A DNA stretch of 64,000 nucleotides. Source: Bacteroidota bacterium. Lineage in GTDB: Bacteria; Bacteroidota; Ignavibacteria; Kapaibacteriales; NICIL-2. The stretch spans positions 1 through 64,000 of the forward strand of contig JAIBAE010000009.1 in the NCBI GenBank assembly GCA_019695345.1. The letters are read 5' to 3'. Made by a program: the position numbers and the translations under genes. Under the pieces are notes generated by a model, which was not told where the DNA came from, did no database searches, and saw only the letters and a list, made by a program, of their open reading frames with translations. Below are positions 35,570 through 44,500 of this stretch, piece by piece (position 1 is the first letter of the stretch; the number at the start of each line of letters is the position of its first letter).

Positions 35570-36451
35570 ATGCAAGAAGAACCAAACAATTATAACGAGT
35601 TCCCTTTCCCGCATACGGTGTTTGGTTTTGTTGCTACTATCTCGGTTATTATCCTCTATTTTATTGGCGGCAGTTACTTAACGTTTGCGTTAGCTCCTGC
35701 CGGTAATATCGAGACAAACCCAACGGCAATGCGCTTGGCGCAAACATTGGCGCAAGTGCTGTTTATGTTATTGCCCGCATTTGCTGTTTCGCGGTTATCA
35801 CCCATTGGAACAAGAGCATTATTAAGGGCAGACTCTCCATCAATACAACTAAAACACTGGATCGTAGTTCTACTTGCTATACCATTAGTACAAATGTTTG
35901 CGTATGGCTGGGAATCATTCCAAAGTGTTGTAGCACCGCCGCAACTTGCGCAGTGGCTTGCCGAACAAGAGCAATCAACACAGCAAACATACATCACCTT
36001 ATTAGGTGGAAGTGGCGCAGGAGATTTTCTTACCGCATTAGCAGTAGGTGCATTAATTCCGGCAATTGCCGAAGAAGTATTATTCCGCGGGGTAATGCAA
36101 CGTTCGGTAGAACAACACTCGGGTGTTCCGGTTGCCATAGTGCATACGGCAATGTTGTTTACGTTTATACATTTTAATCCGGCACAAAGCATTCCGTTGT
36201 TAGCATTAGCAGTGCTGTTAAGCGTTGTTGCCGCGTCGTCCCGTTCGTTGATACCCGGTACAATTATCCATTTCCTAAACAACGCATTAGCAGTGTCTTC
36301 TATTCATATTGCTCAAGTACAATCACTCGATACCGCCGGGAACAATCTGCCATTACCCGTTGCAATACTCTTGTTGCTGCTTAGCGGAGCAAGTATTGTT
36401 GCATGTGCGTGGTGGTTACTCCAAAAACCTAAACCAAGAATTATAGTCTAA
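35570..36451 (+). CDS. CPBP-family intramembrane metalloprotease
   Basis: From the ATG at 35570, 293 residues with about eight hydrophobic helices. The Abi/CAAX-protease motifs are IAEEVLFRGVMQRS (EExxxR) near 164, FTFIHFNP near 199 and GTIIHFLNNALA near 233. These conserved Glu, His and Asn residues bind the metal in the membrane. The family includes prenyl-protein proteases and bacteriocin-immunity proteins; no specific role can be assigned. Confidence 0.85.
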   Translation: MQEEPNNYNEFPFPHTVFGFVATISVIILYFIGGSYLTFALAPAGNIETNPTAMRLAQTLAQVLFMLLPAFAVSRLSPIGTRALLRADSPSIQLKHWIVVLLAIPLVQMFAYGWESFQSVVAPPQLAQWLAEQEQSTQQTYITLLGGSGAGDFLTALAVGALIPAIAEEVLFRGVMQRSVEQHSGVPVAIVHTAMLFTFIHFNPAQSIPLLALAVLLSVVAASSRSLIPGTIIHFLNNALAVSSIHIAQVQSLDTAGNNLPLPVAILLLLLSGASIVACAWWLLQKPKPRIIV

Positions 36452-36459
36452 ATCTTTTT

Positions 36460-36529
36460 GTTTCGCTCTTCTGCCGAAGCAATCCTTCAACGCGCAAACC
36501 CGGTGCGAACCAAGCGTTATGCGGCGCAT
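36460..36529 (-). repeat. R3 repeat, copy e
   Basis: On the minus strand: ATGCGCCGCATAACGCTTGG, TTCGCACCGGGTTTGCGCGT, then TGAAGGATTGCTTCGGCAGA. It starts 9 bp after the CPBP gene stop. Confidence 0.65.
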
Positions 36530-36734
36530 ATAATTACCAGATTGTATAAATATTATTACACGAAGGATTGTTTGTAATTGGGCGAATGTCTTGTCACTGG
36601 CTGTAGAGATATGCCCCATATCACTACAACAAAGATATGCCTCATATTTCACTTGACTTAATTGTACTTCTGTTTGGTAGTGCATTGGAGTATTGCTCGC
36701 AAAGTGCGCAAGGGTTCGGACAAAGGTTCGCAAT

Positions 36735-36910
36735 GAACTACCTTTTACGGGACACTCCTACGGAGCTATGAGAGCTGTGTTTTATCATCAATATTACAAA
36801 CAGTACACTCCTACGGAGTTAAGGCAAAACGATGTAGTTCCGAAGGAACGACCTGTTTGTAACAAAGAAGAGTCAACAAGAAGAAGCTCCGTAGGTGCGC
36901 CCTGTTGGGG
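36735..36910. repeat. Cluster of TCCTACGGAG-type repeats
   Basis: Units include ACACTCCTACGGAGCTATGA (36752), ACACTCCTACGGAGTTAAGG (36805), GTAGTTCCGAAGGAACGACC (36835) and AGCTCCGTAGGTGCGCCCTG (36885). The units are short palindromes and a type common in Bacteroidota and Chlorobi intergenic DNA. Confidence 0.6.
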
Positions 36911-36962
36911 CATAGCTATTATATTGCTTACACAGAGGCATACCTCTACACTTGGTGACAAG

Positions 36963-36980
36963 ATATTCGCCCCTACGTAC
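36963..36980 (-). repeat. R2/REP half-site
   Basis: ATATTCGCCCCTACGTAC is the right half of the REP palindrome with its GTAG foot (inverted). The matching left half is missing locally, but GGGCGAATGTC at 36579-36590 could be its separated partner. Confidence 0.55.
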
Positions 36981-37016
36981 ATGGGTAATTGTAATTGGTA
37001 CTTCGTAATAATTTAC

Positions 37017-37082
37017 TGCGACGCTGCAACGGTTGGTTCCGCCTTTGTGACGGCGCACGCGGCGCGCTGCGGCAGATGTGGG
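37017..37082 (+). repeat. R3 repeat, copy c
   Basis: TGCGACGCTGCAACGGTTGG, TTCCGCCTTTGTGACGGCGC, then GCGCGCTGCGGCAGATGTGG. It ends 14 bp before the glycosyltransferase stop. Confidence 0.65.
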
Positions 37083-37095
37083 AATACAAAAAAAC

Positions 37096-38232
37096 TTACC
37101 GGATTTCTTGTTCTATAAGATGAACGATTGCACCGAATGAGTTTGCTTCTTTTGCGGCATGTGAACCGTTAATGTAGATGTCGAGATTTGGTGCATTAAG
37201 CATGGTGCTAATGCCACGGATAAGTTCTGCGTTGTTTTCCGGCTCAACAACAATACCTGCATTCCATTGAAGGATTTCTTCGGTTAAACCACCAACGTTG
37301 GTTGCAACTACCGGTTTGCCAAAGCCAAAGGCAATCTTAACAATTCCCGATTGCGTGGCAGAGATATACGGTAATACTACAATATCGGCTGCATTGTAAT
37401 ACATGCTTACATCTTCGGCTGGCACGTATTCGTTTATCCAACGGATTCTATTGGCTACACCTGTTTGGTTGATGAGCGAAGTGTATTCGTTTGCGTCTTC
37501 GTAACACTCGCCTACTATTAACAGTTCAACATCGTTGAATTGTTGTGCTATGGTAGCAAACGATGTTATGAGATTTCGTAAACCTTTGTATTTACGGATA
37601 TACCCAAAGAACAGCAGAACGCGTTTTCCTTCCAGACCAAGATGCGCCTTTGCCGATTGTTGCGTCCATTCTACGGGCGAGGATTCTTGTGTGTAGAATA
37701 GCGGCAGTGTTGTGCGTGTAACATGTTTTGCAGGATACCACTGTTTGAGAGATTCTTCTACCGACTGCGAGAAGGTTATGTATGAATCGGCTTGAGAGAG
37801 TGCCATGTTGGTTAACATGGAATCAACAAACCGTGCTTCGTGCGAGATTACGTTTTCTGCAAGAAAGAGGATGCGTATTCCGGCTTTACGTAAACGGGAA
37901 CAGATAACACGGTAACATGCACCAAAGAACGGTTGATACCAATCTACAAGTACAATATCGGGTTTGTAGGCAATGATTTCTTTTGCAGCACGCAACCACG
38001 TAAATGGATTGATGGAATCTATAATGCGTGTAACAGGATGTTGTTTGGGTGGATGTTTGCTGATGTCTTCCTGGCGTACACCCGGAAACAAGAGTGAAGG
38101 ATATAAGCGCGAAAAGGTAAACACGCGAACATCGTGTTGTTTTTGTACAAGATGTTCGTACACATTGGCAACCACCAAAGCCGGTCCGCCGCGGTACGGA
38201 TATGCCGGACCTATTATGGCTATTTTACTCAT
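37096..38232 (-). CDS. Family 4-type glycosyltransferase (GT-B fold)
   Basis: A 378-residue cytoplasmic enzyme. The N-terminal Rossmann half starts KIAIIGPAYPYRGGPALVVANVYEHL. The C-terminal half has FFGYIRKYKGLRNLITSFA, VELLIVGECYE near 234, YYNAADIVVLPYISATQSGIVKIAFGFGKPVVATNVGGLTEEI with the nucleotide-sugar E-x7-E-like segment, and GIVVEPEN. It retains the sugar donor's anomeric configuration. Donor and acceptor are unknown; surface polysaccharide is likely. The GH2-like gene lies upstream on the same strand, across R1 copy 15. Confidence 0.9.
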   Translation of the reverse strand: MSKIAIIGPAYPYRGGPALVVANVYEHLVQKQHDVRVFTFSRLYPSLLFPGVRQEDISKHPPKQHPVTRIIDSINPFTWLRAAKEIIAYKPDIVLVDWYQPFFGACYRVICSRLRKAGIRILFLAENVISHEARFVDSMLTNMALSQADSYITFSQSVEESLKQWYPAKHVTRTTLPLFYTQESSPVEWTQQSAKAHLGLEGKRVLLFFGYIRKYKGLRNLITSFATIAQQFNDVELLIVGECYEDANEYTSLINQTGVANRIRWINEYVPAEDVSMYYNAADIVVLPYISATQSGIVKIAFGFGKPVVATNVGGLTEEILQWNAGIVVEPENNAELIRGISTMLNAPNLDIYINGSHAAKEANSFGAIVHLIEQEIR

Positions 38233-38267
38233 AGTATATTAACGATGATTGCAAGTAGTTGTACGAA

Positions 38268-38332
38268 CGTTTCATCCCGCAGTACGAGATATGTATAAGT
38301 ACACAAGGTGTGGTGCGGTCTGGCGATAGCAG
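38268..38332 (-). repeat. R1 repeat, copy 15 (3' end of GH2-like gene)
   Basis: On the minus strand: left box CTGCTATCGCCAGACCGCACC, right box TACTGCGGGATGAAA. It begins 18 bp after the stop of the GH2-like gene, left box facing it. Confidence 0.8.
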
Positions 38333-38350
38333 AACACCTAACGTGCCCTT

Positions 38351-40918
38351 TTACACAATAACGTTGAAAAAGAATTTGATGTAGGCGTAGAACGCATACG
38401 TGATATTGTATGAAAGCCCTATGATAAAGAAGAACCCTCCTATTACTAACAGCCCGATGCCATATACAGGAATTGGATTGACATCGAAGACCACCGAGGT
38501 TGCACGAAGTAGGCGGTATATTACCCATAGTGTTACTATAAGCCCAAAGCCCAGCCATAACGATACTGCTGTAAAATCGAGTGCACGATATAACACCGTT
38601 GCAAAAGGCAAGAATAGTACAACAGGCAGTGCAGACCAAACTGTAATGATAAAGGTATCGCTAAAGTAAATACGTGCGCGTACAAATATTGCACTGAGGC
38701 GAAGAAGTAAAGATACAATGATAATGTTTAGAACAACAAAGAGAGTAATTACTGTAACGCCCAATTCCGGACTCCATGCAATGGCGCTTACAAAGCTCTT
38801 CATAGATTCTTGCGGGAACAGGAGCATTACCATGTATTCCGAAACAGGACTCATACGCGAGTGGAACAATAATGTAGAAAGAATTACTCCAATAATTGCA
38901 CTGATAATTGCAGCCAAGGCAACTGTTTGTGCTTGCGATAAAATACGTTGGTCTCGGATATCGGCGTAGAAATTATATGGATGAATTAACGCACGTAACA
39001 AGTACTCGCGGAAACGTCGTGATTGGTTCATCAGAACAATTACAACGATAATGAGAAGTAAGCCACACACAATGTAGATGTATGGAGATGCAATGCTGTA
39101 ATTACCGGGTTGTAAGAGTGGGTCGTTTTCGTTGTTTATCCATGCTTTATACATTTCGAACGCAAGGCGTGGTTGGCGGTTTATATCCGCTAAACCACTA
39201 TAGCAAGAATGTCCGCCCGATGTATTGGTAAGCATGATGGAACGATTGATGGAGTAATCGGTAAGCGACCACACAATGGTTCCGCCGGCGGGTGTGTTTT
39301 TAATGCCTTGGCAACATGTTTGTATAAACCGGGCTTGCGATTCCACCGAAATGGGGTCGGAGTATCCGCTACGGTTATCCGGTTGTATAGGTTTCCCAAA
39401 TACTAATGCAAATGGTTTAGCGGCTATTTGCGATAATCGGGTTAGTTCGTTTGTAATTTCCTCGGGAGTTGTAACAAACTTATCTTCTATAAATATGTGT
39501 ACATCAACATTATCGGTAACTACTGTTTTAGAGCGGAAGCGAACTGCTGTAGAAACAAGACGCGATGATGAAGCATGGAATAAATCGGCAATGGTTTTTA
39601 CGTACAGATATGTTTCGCTTTTATCTTGTTGCAAGCCTTCGCAAATATTCCAGTCAACCAAACTTGAATAGCGCTCGTAGGCAGAAAGCATAAGGTTCGC
39701 AATATTCTTCATACGCGCCATAACTTCTTCGCCACCTAAAATGTTAGCCGGAATGTTATAGCAAGGCATATCTACTACTACCAAAATCCCATATTTCATA
39801 CATAAGTGCATAAAGTACGGATTAGGTGCAAAGAACTTAACGCGAACAAGATTAACGCCAAGCGTTTTAAGCAATTGAACATCGCGTTCCATTTGTTGTG
39901 CGGATACTGTTGCAGTTCCGCCGGGTGCTTCCTCAACATAATCAACACCTTTAATAAAAATGGACTGTCCGTTTAATGTAAGCAACGACTGCGAAGCCAT
40001 GCTTCCTTCTTGTACCGATGTTAAACCTAATGGCGTTGTGTACTCATCAATTGTTTGCCCGTTAGCCATAACTTTAATGGTGAGCGAATACAACGATGGG
40101 TCGGAAGGACTCCATAACGTTGGGTTTGCAATGTCCATTACAAACTTGGCATCAAAGGAACGGTCGTGCTCGGTTGTAAAAGCCTGCGATGCTGTTGCAG
40201 CAATTTCGCCTGTTTCTTGTTTTCGGATTTCTGTAAGTACGGTTAACTGTGCTTTGGTTAAAGAGATTGTTTGGGTTGAATCTACGGTAACTTTATCTAA
40301 AGTGCCGGCAGTAATGTTAGATGAAATTGATACTTTAGCAACACCGTTAATTAGCTGAACACCGGAACGAACATCCTGAACCATAACTTGTGGTGTGCCT
40401 ACCAACAACACTTCGCGGATAACACCACCGTATGCACGCTGGCCAAATAAATCTAATATGCGAGAACGTTGAGCATCATCGGAAGCAGGATACACCATTA
40501 GCTGAATATCGTTTGCGCCTGCACGGATAAACTTATCGGGAATGCGAACCATGTGTGGAACCATTCCGCAAAAGAATTTCCCTACAAGGCGGCCGTTAAT
40601 AGTAACTTCAACAGCATCACTAACGCCAAGGAAATACAAGTTCCACATATAGCGTTGTACAAGTTGTCCGTCAATCTGAAGTTTACGGCGGTAGGTTACG
40701 CTTCCGGGGTAACTCTCGCTCATGGGTAATGTAACAGCTGTCCATTCATTTCCATCGGTACTACGTTCCCAACTTCCGGCAAGCGAAGTAACATACCTTG
40801 TTGAGGATGGCATTATAACCTGTAATTGCTCGGCATTAAACGGCGCATAGTTTTGTGCAACGCTAACCACACTGCATAAGCAAACGCATACCAAAAGAAC
40901 AGAAAGAAAGTGTTTCAT
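38351..40918 (-). CDS. Glycoside hydrolase family 2-like protein fused to a membrane domain
   Basis: From the ATG ending at 40918, 855 residues. A Sec signal peptide (1-21) precedes a GH2-type sugar-binding beta-sandwich (about 40-170: VTYRRKL, EVTINGRLVGKF, GVIREVLL), an Ig-like domain (about 180-300), and a TIM-barrel-like part (about 300-595: FIKGVDYVEE, LKTLGVNLVRVKFF, VDMPCYN, VDWNICEG, GTIVWSLTDYS). E427 in WNICEG could be the acid/base, but the second glutamate expected after strand 7 is absent (ALVFGKP near 504-510). A transmembrane helix (612-630) leads to about five more membrane helices (660-850) resembling a Yip1-type module. The start at 40918 fits the signal peptide and a promoter upstream; 30 extra codons are open but not credible. 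Confidence 0.8.
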   Translation of the reverse strand: MKHFLSVLLVCVCLCSVVSVAQNYAPFNAEQLQVIMPSSTRYVTSLAGSWERSTDGNEWTAVTLPMSESYPGSVTYRRKLQIDGQLVQRYMWNLYFLGVSDAVEVTINGRLVGKFFCGMVPHMVRIPDKFIRAGANDIQLMVYPASDDAQRSRILDLFGQRAYGGVIREVLLVGTPQVMVQDVRSGVQLINGVAKVSISSNITAGTLDKVTVDSTQTISLTKAQLTVLTEIRKQETGEIAATASQAFTTEHDRSFDAKFVMDIANPTLWSPSDPSLYSLTIKVMANGQTIDEYTTPLGLTSVQEGSMASQSLLTLNGQSIFIKGVDYVEEAPGGTATVSAQQMERDVQLLKTLGVNLVRVKFFAPNPYFMHLCMKYGILVVVDMPCYNIPANILGGEEVMARMKNIANLMLSAYERYSSLVDWNICEGLQQDKSETYLYVKTIADLFHASSSRLVSTAVRFRSKTVVTDNVDVHIFIEDKFVTTPEEITNELTRLSQIAAKPFALVFGKPIQPDNRSGYSDPISVESQARFIQTCCQGIKNTPAGGTIVWSLTDYSINRSIMLTNTSGGHSCYSGLADINRQPRLAFEMYKAWINNENDPLLQPGNYSIASPYIYIVCGLLLIIVVIVLMNQSRRFREYLLRALIHPYNFYADIRDQRILSQAQTVALAAIISAIIGVILSTLLFHSRMSPVSEYMVMLLFPQESMKSFVSAIAWSPELGVTVITLFVVLNIIIVSLLLRLSAIFVRARIYFSDTFIITVWSALPVVLFLPFATVLYRALDFTAVSLWLGFGLIVTLWVIYRLLRATSVVFDVNPIPVYGIGLLVIGGFFFIIGLSYNITYAFYAYIKFFFNVIV

Positions 40919-40978
40919 TATCTGATGTAAGAGTAAGAATATAGCTGAATATAGTATGTATCGTGCAGATACAAGGCG

Positions 40979-41010
40979 CAAAAATACGATAGTGCTAAAA
41001 CCTATCACAA
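40979..41010 (-). promoter_or_regulatory. Promoter of the GH2-like gene
   Basis: On the minus strand TTG (41010-41008), a 21-bp spacer, and TATTTTTG (40986-40979) match TTG-N19-21-TAnnTTTG, 60 bp before the gene start. Confidence 0.6.
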
Positions 41011-41123
41011 TAAAGGCATACCCACAGCAACGAAATATTTACAATAATGTCAATTTTATCGCCATTGTTTGCCTAACGTGTGCTAAATTTACTGTATTGT
41101 AAGGATTGCAGTATTAGTTGGTT

Positions 41124-41192
41124 GTTGCTATCGCCTGACCGCACCGGGCGTTGTTACAAGGAACATACTTTCCCATTGCGGGCGGAAAGTAC
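41124..41192 (+). repeat. R1 repeat, copy 16 (left arm of inverted pair)
   Basis: Left box TTGCTATCGCCTGACCGCACC, right box TTGCGGGCGGAAAGTACC. It pairs with copy 17 across a linker containing ACGTTGTTCGTG. Confidence 0.8.
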
Positions 41193-41230
41193 CTTAAGCA
41201 AAGAACATACGTTGTTCGTGCAGAGAGTAA

Positions 41231-41298
41231 AGGTTCTTTCCGGCAAGGGTAACGGTTGGAATGTATACCATGGCAATGGTGCCGTCCGGCGATAGCAA
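41231..41298 (-). repeat. R1 repeat, copy 17 (right arm of inverted pair)
   Basis: On the minus strand: left box TTGCTATCGCCGGACGGCACC, right box TTGCCGGAAAGAACC. Copies 16 and 17 together form a 175-bp element with about 20-bp terminal inverted repeats. Confidence 0.8.
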
Positions 41299-41583
41299 CA
41301 ATAACAGATAATAAAATGTTAAAGGTAACGGGGTGAAACAATGTTAATATATTGTGTTCGTTTCAGTTAAAGCCCGTTACGCAAATTCATTTAACCAAGC
41401 GAGGTTTTATAGCACAATTGCTACACGTATAACAAGAGCATGATGCTCGCAGTATTAAGTAAGGTATTTAATTCACTATAACGGGAACAGGCATATATAG
41501 TTGCTCCGGTGTTACCCCATTTTGCATACAGCAAAACCAACATTCCTACCAGAATGTAGCTGTCCACCACACCAAACACCTAT

Positions 41584-44500
41584 ATGTGCATATTCAGGAT
41601 GAGTTCCGGTAGCAAAAAACGCATGACCCTTAAGAGGAAGTTAACAGCGTTACAGCAAATCTTGTGTGTAAGCATAACTGTTGCAGCAACAGTTACGGTA
41701 GTGTACGCAGGAAGTAGCGCTAATGGTACATCGGTTATTTCGCACAAAACATCTCGGCGCACAAGCAGAGATGCTTTTGCGTATGTTAATTCGATGTACG
41801 CACTTAAAACACTTGTCTGGCAATTACACCCATTCAGCTTAAATACAACGTATTTTTTCTTGCCCGAAGGCGATACAGTTGTACCCAAACGCACAAAATC
41901 TATTATCCCCACTCCGGTTATTGAGCGCGATAAAAATACATCTAAGTTTGATGCACCCCGATATGGCTTACCATCGGGTCTTGATATTTTGCGTACCATT
42001 GATAGCACAGGCGAGTATATAAAAACACAAGAGAGAATAGACGGTGTTGATGTAGGCATACCAAACAGCATAAAACTTGATGACTACTTGTTGCTGCGCC
42101 AACAGCAAATCAGCCGCTCGATGTGGGATTCGTTGATGACAAAGTACGACCTGAAAGCGGCTATGAGTGGCGATCAATTATCTAAGCTTATAAGCCAGGC
42201 AACTAACATTGCAATTCCGTTACCTCCTAACCCGCTTACCAGTATTTTTGGTAAACCCGAAATAAGTATTAACGTTAATGGCGAAGTAACGGTGCGTGGC
42301 GGTTGGCGTTGGGATTCGCAAAACCTTGGTGCATCAAGTGCTTTTGGTCAGTCGCAGTCGGCACCTGTATTTACACAGGATATTCAGATAAATGTTAGCG
42401 GACGTATTGGCGATAAATTAAAATTGGGTACCGATTGGAGTACACGCCGACAGTTTGAGTTTGATAACCGTTTTAAAATTGGGTATGACGGTTACGACGA
42501 TGATATTATAAAACGTATAGAACTTGGGAACGTACAACTACAAACACCGTCGTCGTTTATTCGTGGCTCTCAGGCGTTGTTTGGTGTAAGGGCTGATTTC
42601 CAGTTTGGCCCGTTGTTCTTAAAAACAATTGCATCGCAAAAACGCGGCGAGCAAAAGATAATAACAGTAAACGGTGGTTCATCGCGAACACGGTTTGTAT
42701 TGCGTGGATATGATTACGCGCAAAATCACTTCTTTCTGGATACTGCCTACAAAAGTTTGTACAGAGAATATTGGAAGTATTCAACACCACAAATACCTAC
42801 AACTGCACCGCAACTACGTGTAAAGGAAATTGTTGTTTATGAAAGTTCGGGTGATGTACGCGACCAAGCAGTTGGTGGTGTAGAAGTAATAGCATATGAT
42901 ACACTTTCACCAATTCAGTATGCAAATAACGAACGCTATCCAAATTCTATGAAAGTTGGTCAGTCGCTTTCCGGAAGGATTGAGCGTGGGCGTTTTATAA
43001 AATTAGATGAGACATCCGGACGTTTTACGTACGATAAAAATCTTGGTAAACTTGATATTATTAACATGCGACGCGATAGAACATACGCTGTTGCATACCG
43101 CACAGAAGGTGCAACCAATGCTAAGGAAGACGATTTATACACAGGTAGTTTAGTAAATAGTAAAGATAAGGATACTCTTATCCTGAAGTTGATATACCGC
43201 CCAAATATGCAGCCTGCATATACCAACTTGTGGGCACGTCAAATGAGAAATATCTATTTTATCAATGCAACGAACGTGAATACACAAGATGCAAAGATTA
43301 ACATCTACTATTTACGTACAAATAACGACTCGACCGATGTTCTGGAAGGCACACCTGATAAGATAGTAACCGGTTTACGTGTTGACCAAGTGAATAATGC
43401 AACCGGACAGCAACCCGGCGATGGTGTATTTGACTTTTCGGGTAGCGGCAGTACTGCCGGTTCGCAGGGAACAAGCACTACTTCCCAACAGAGTGTTGGG
43501 TATAGTGGAAGTCCGTTCTTTGATGCGCAACGCGGTGAAATAATTTTTCCTTCGCTTGAACCATTCCGCGAAGGTTTAGATACGGCCTTTGGGCGGCGAG
43601 GCATTCCGGCTACAGCAAAACAGTTTTATTATTCTTCAATCTATGATAATCAGGTTGAACTTGCCAAACAACAAACAGCGCAAGATAGATGGATAATTGT
43701 TGGTGATGTACAAGGGCAAAGTGCCGGGCGCATTCCGTTAGGATACAACATTGCCACCGGTAGTGTAAAGGTTAGATTAGACGGACGCGAACTTCGGGAG
43801 AACGATGACTTTACCGTAGAATATATAAGCGGTATGTTAACATTGCGTAACCCGCAAGCGCAGGTTCCCGGCGCTAATCTTTCTATTGAATACGAGTCCA
43901 ACGATATTATGAACGTAACCACAAAAACACTTGCCGGTATTCGCGCAGATGTTAATGTGTACAAAACAAGAAACTTCAACAGTAGTATTGGTGCAACGTA
44001 CATGTATTATAATCAGGCAATGTTGCTTGACCGTGTACGTATTGGCGAAGAGCCGGTTAGTAATGCTATGGCAGGTGTTGACGGACAAATGCAGTGGACT
44101 GCAAAATGGCTTACTGATGTTCTCGATGCCCTCCCCTTTTACGAAACAAAGGAGAAATCAACCATCAACTTACGTGGCGAGTGGGCACTGCAAATGCCAA
44201 CACCCAACAAACGTATTAGCGATGTTCCTACCGATAACGGGCAAGCAGTTGCATACATAGATGACTTTGAATCGGCACAACGAAGTATTTCGCTTGGGCT
44301 GTCGGCAACACAGTGGACGCATGCTGCGGTACCTGTTGACTCAACTATATCTCCCGATGATAGTATCCGCGGAACATATCGAGGCAAAAATTCCTGGTGG
44401 CAATATTTTATTGGGCGCATTCCAAGTACCGACCCATATCCAAACCGTCAGACTATTCAAGGTAGAAGTAATATATCGGGATTTTATATTGACTTCAATC

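Larger units (their letters stand above)
36452..37095. other. Repeat sink between convergent genes
   Basis: This 644 bp gap contains no credible gene. It holds R3 copies e and c at its two ends, two R2/REP halves (36579-36590 and 36963-36980), a direct repeat AGATATGCCNCATAT (36607-36624 and 36633-36650) and a run of TCCTACGGAG-type units (36735-36910). Confidence 0.7.
40919..41583. other. Gap between the GH2-like gene and sprA
   Basis: This 665 bp gap holds the promoter of the GH2-like gene (40979-41010), the inverted pair of R1 repeats (41124-41298), and about 285 bp before sprA in which I see no repeat or gene. Confidence 0.6.

Noticed and set aside
36693-37118. Plus-strand frame of 141 codons in the repeat-filled gap
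   Set aside because: Its codons come from TCCTACGGAG, R2 and R3 repeats, and it enters the end of the glycosyltransferase gene on the other strand.
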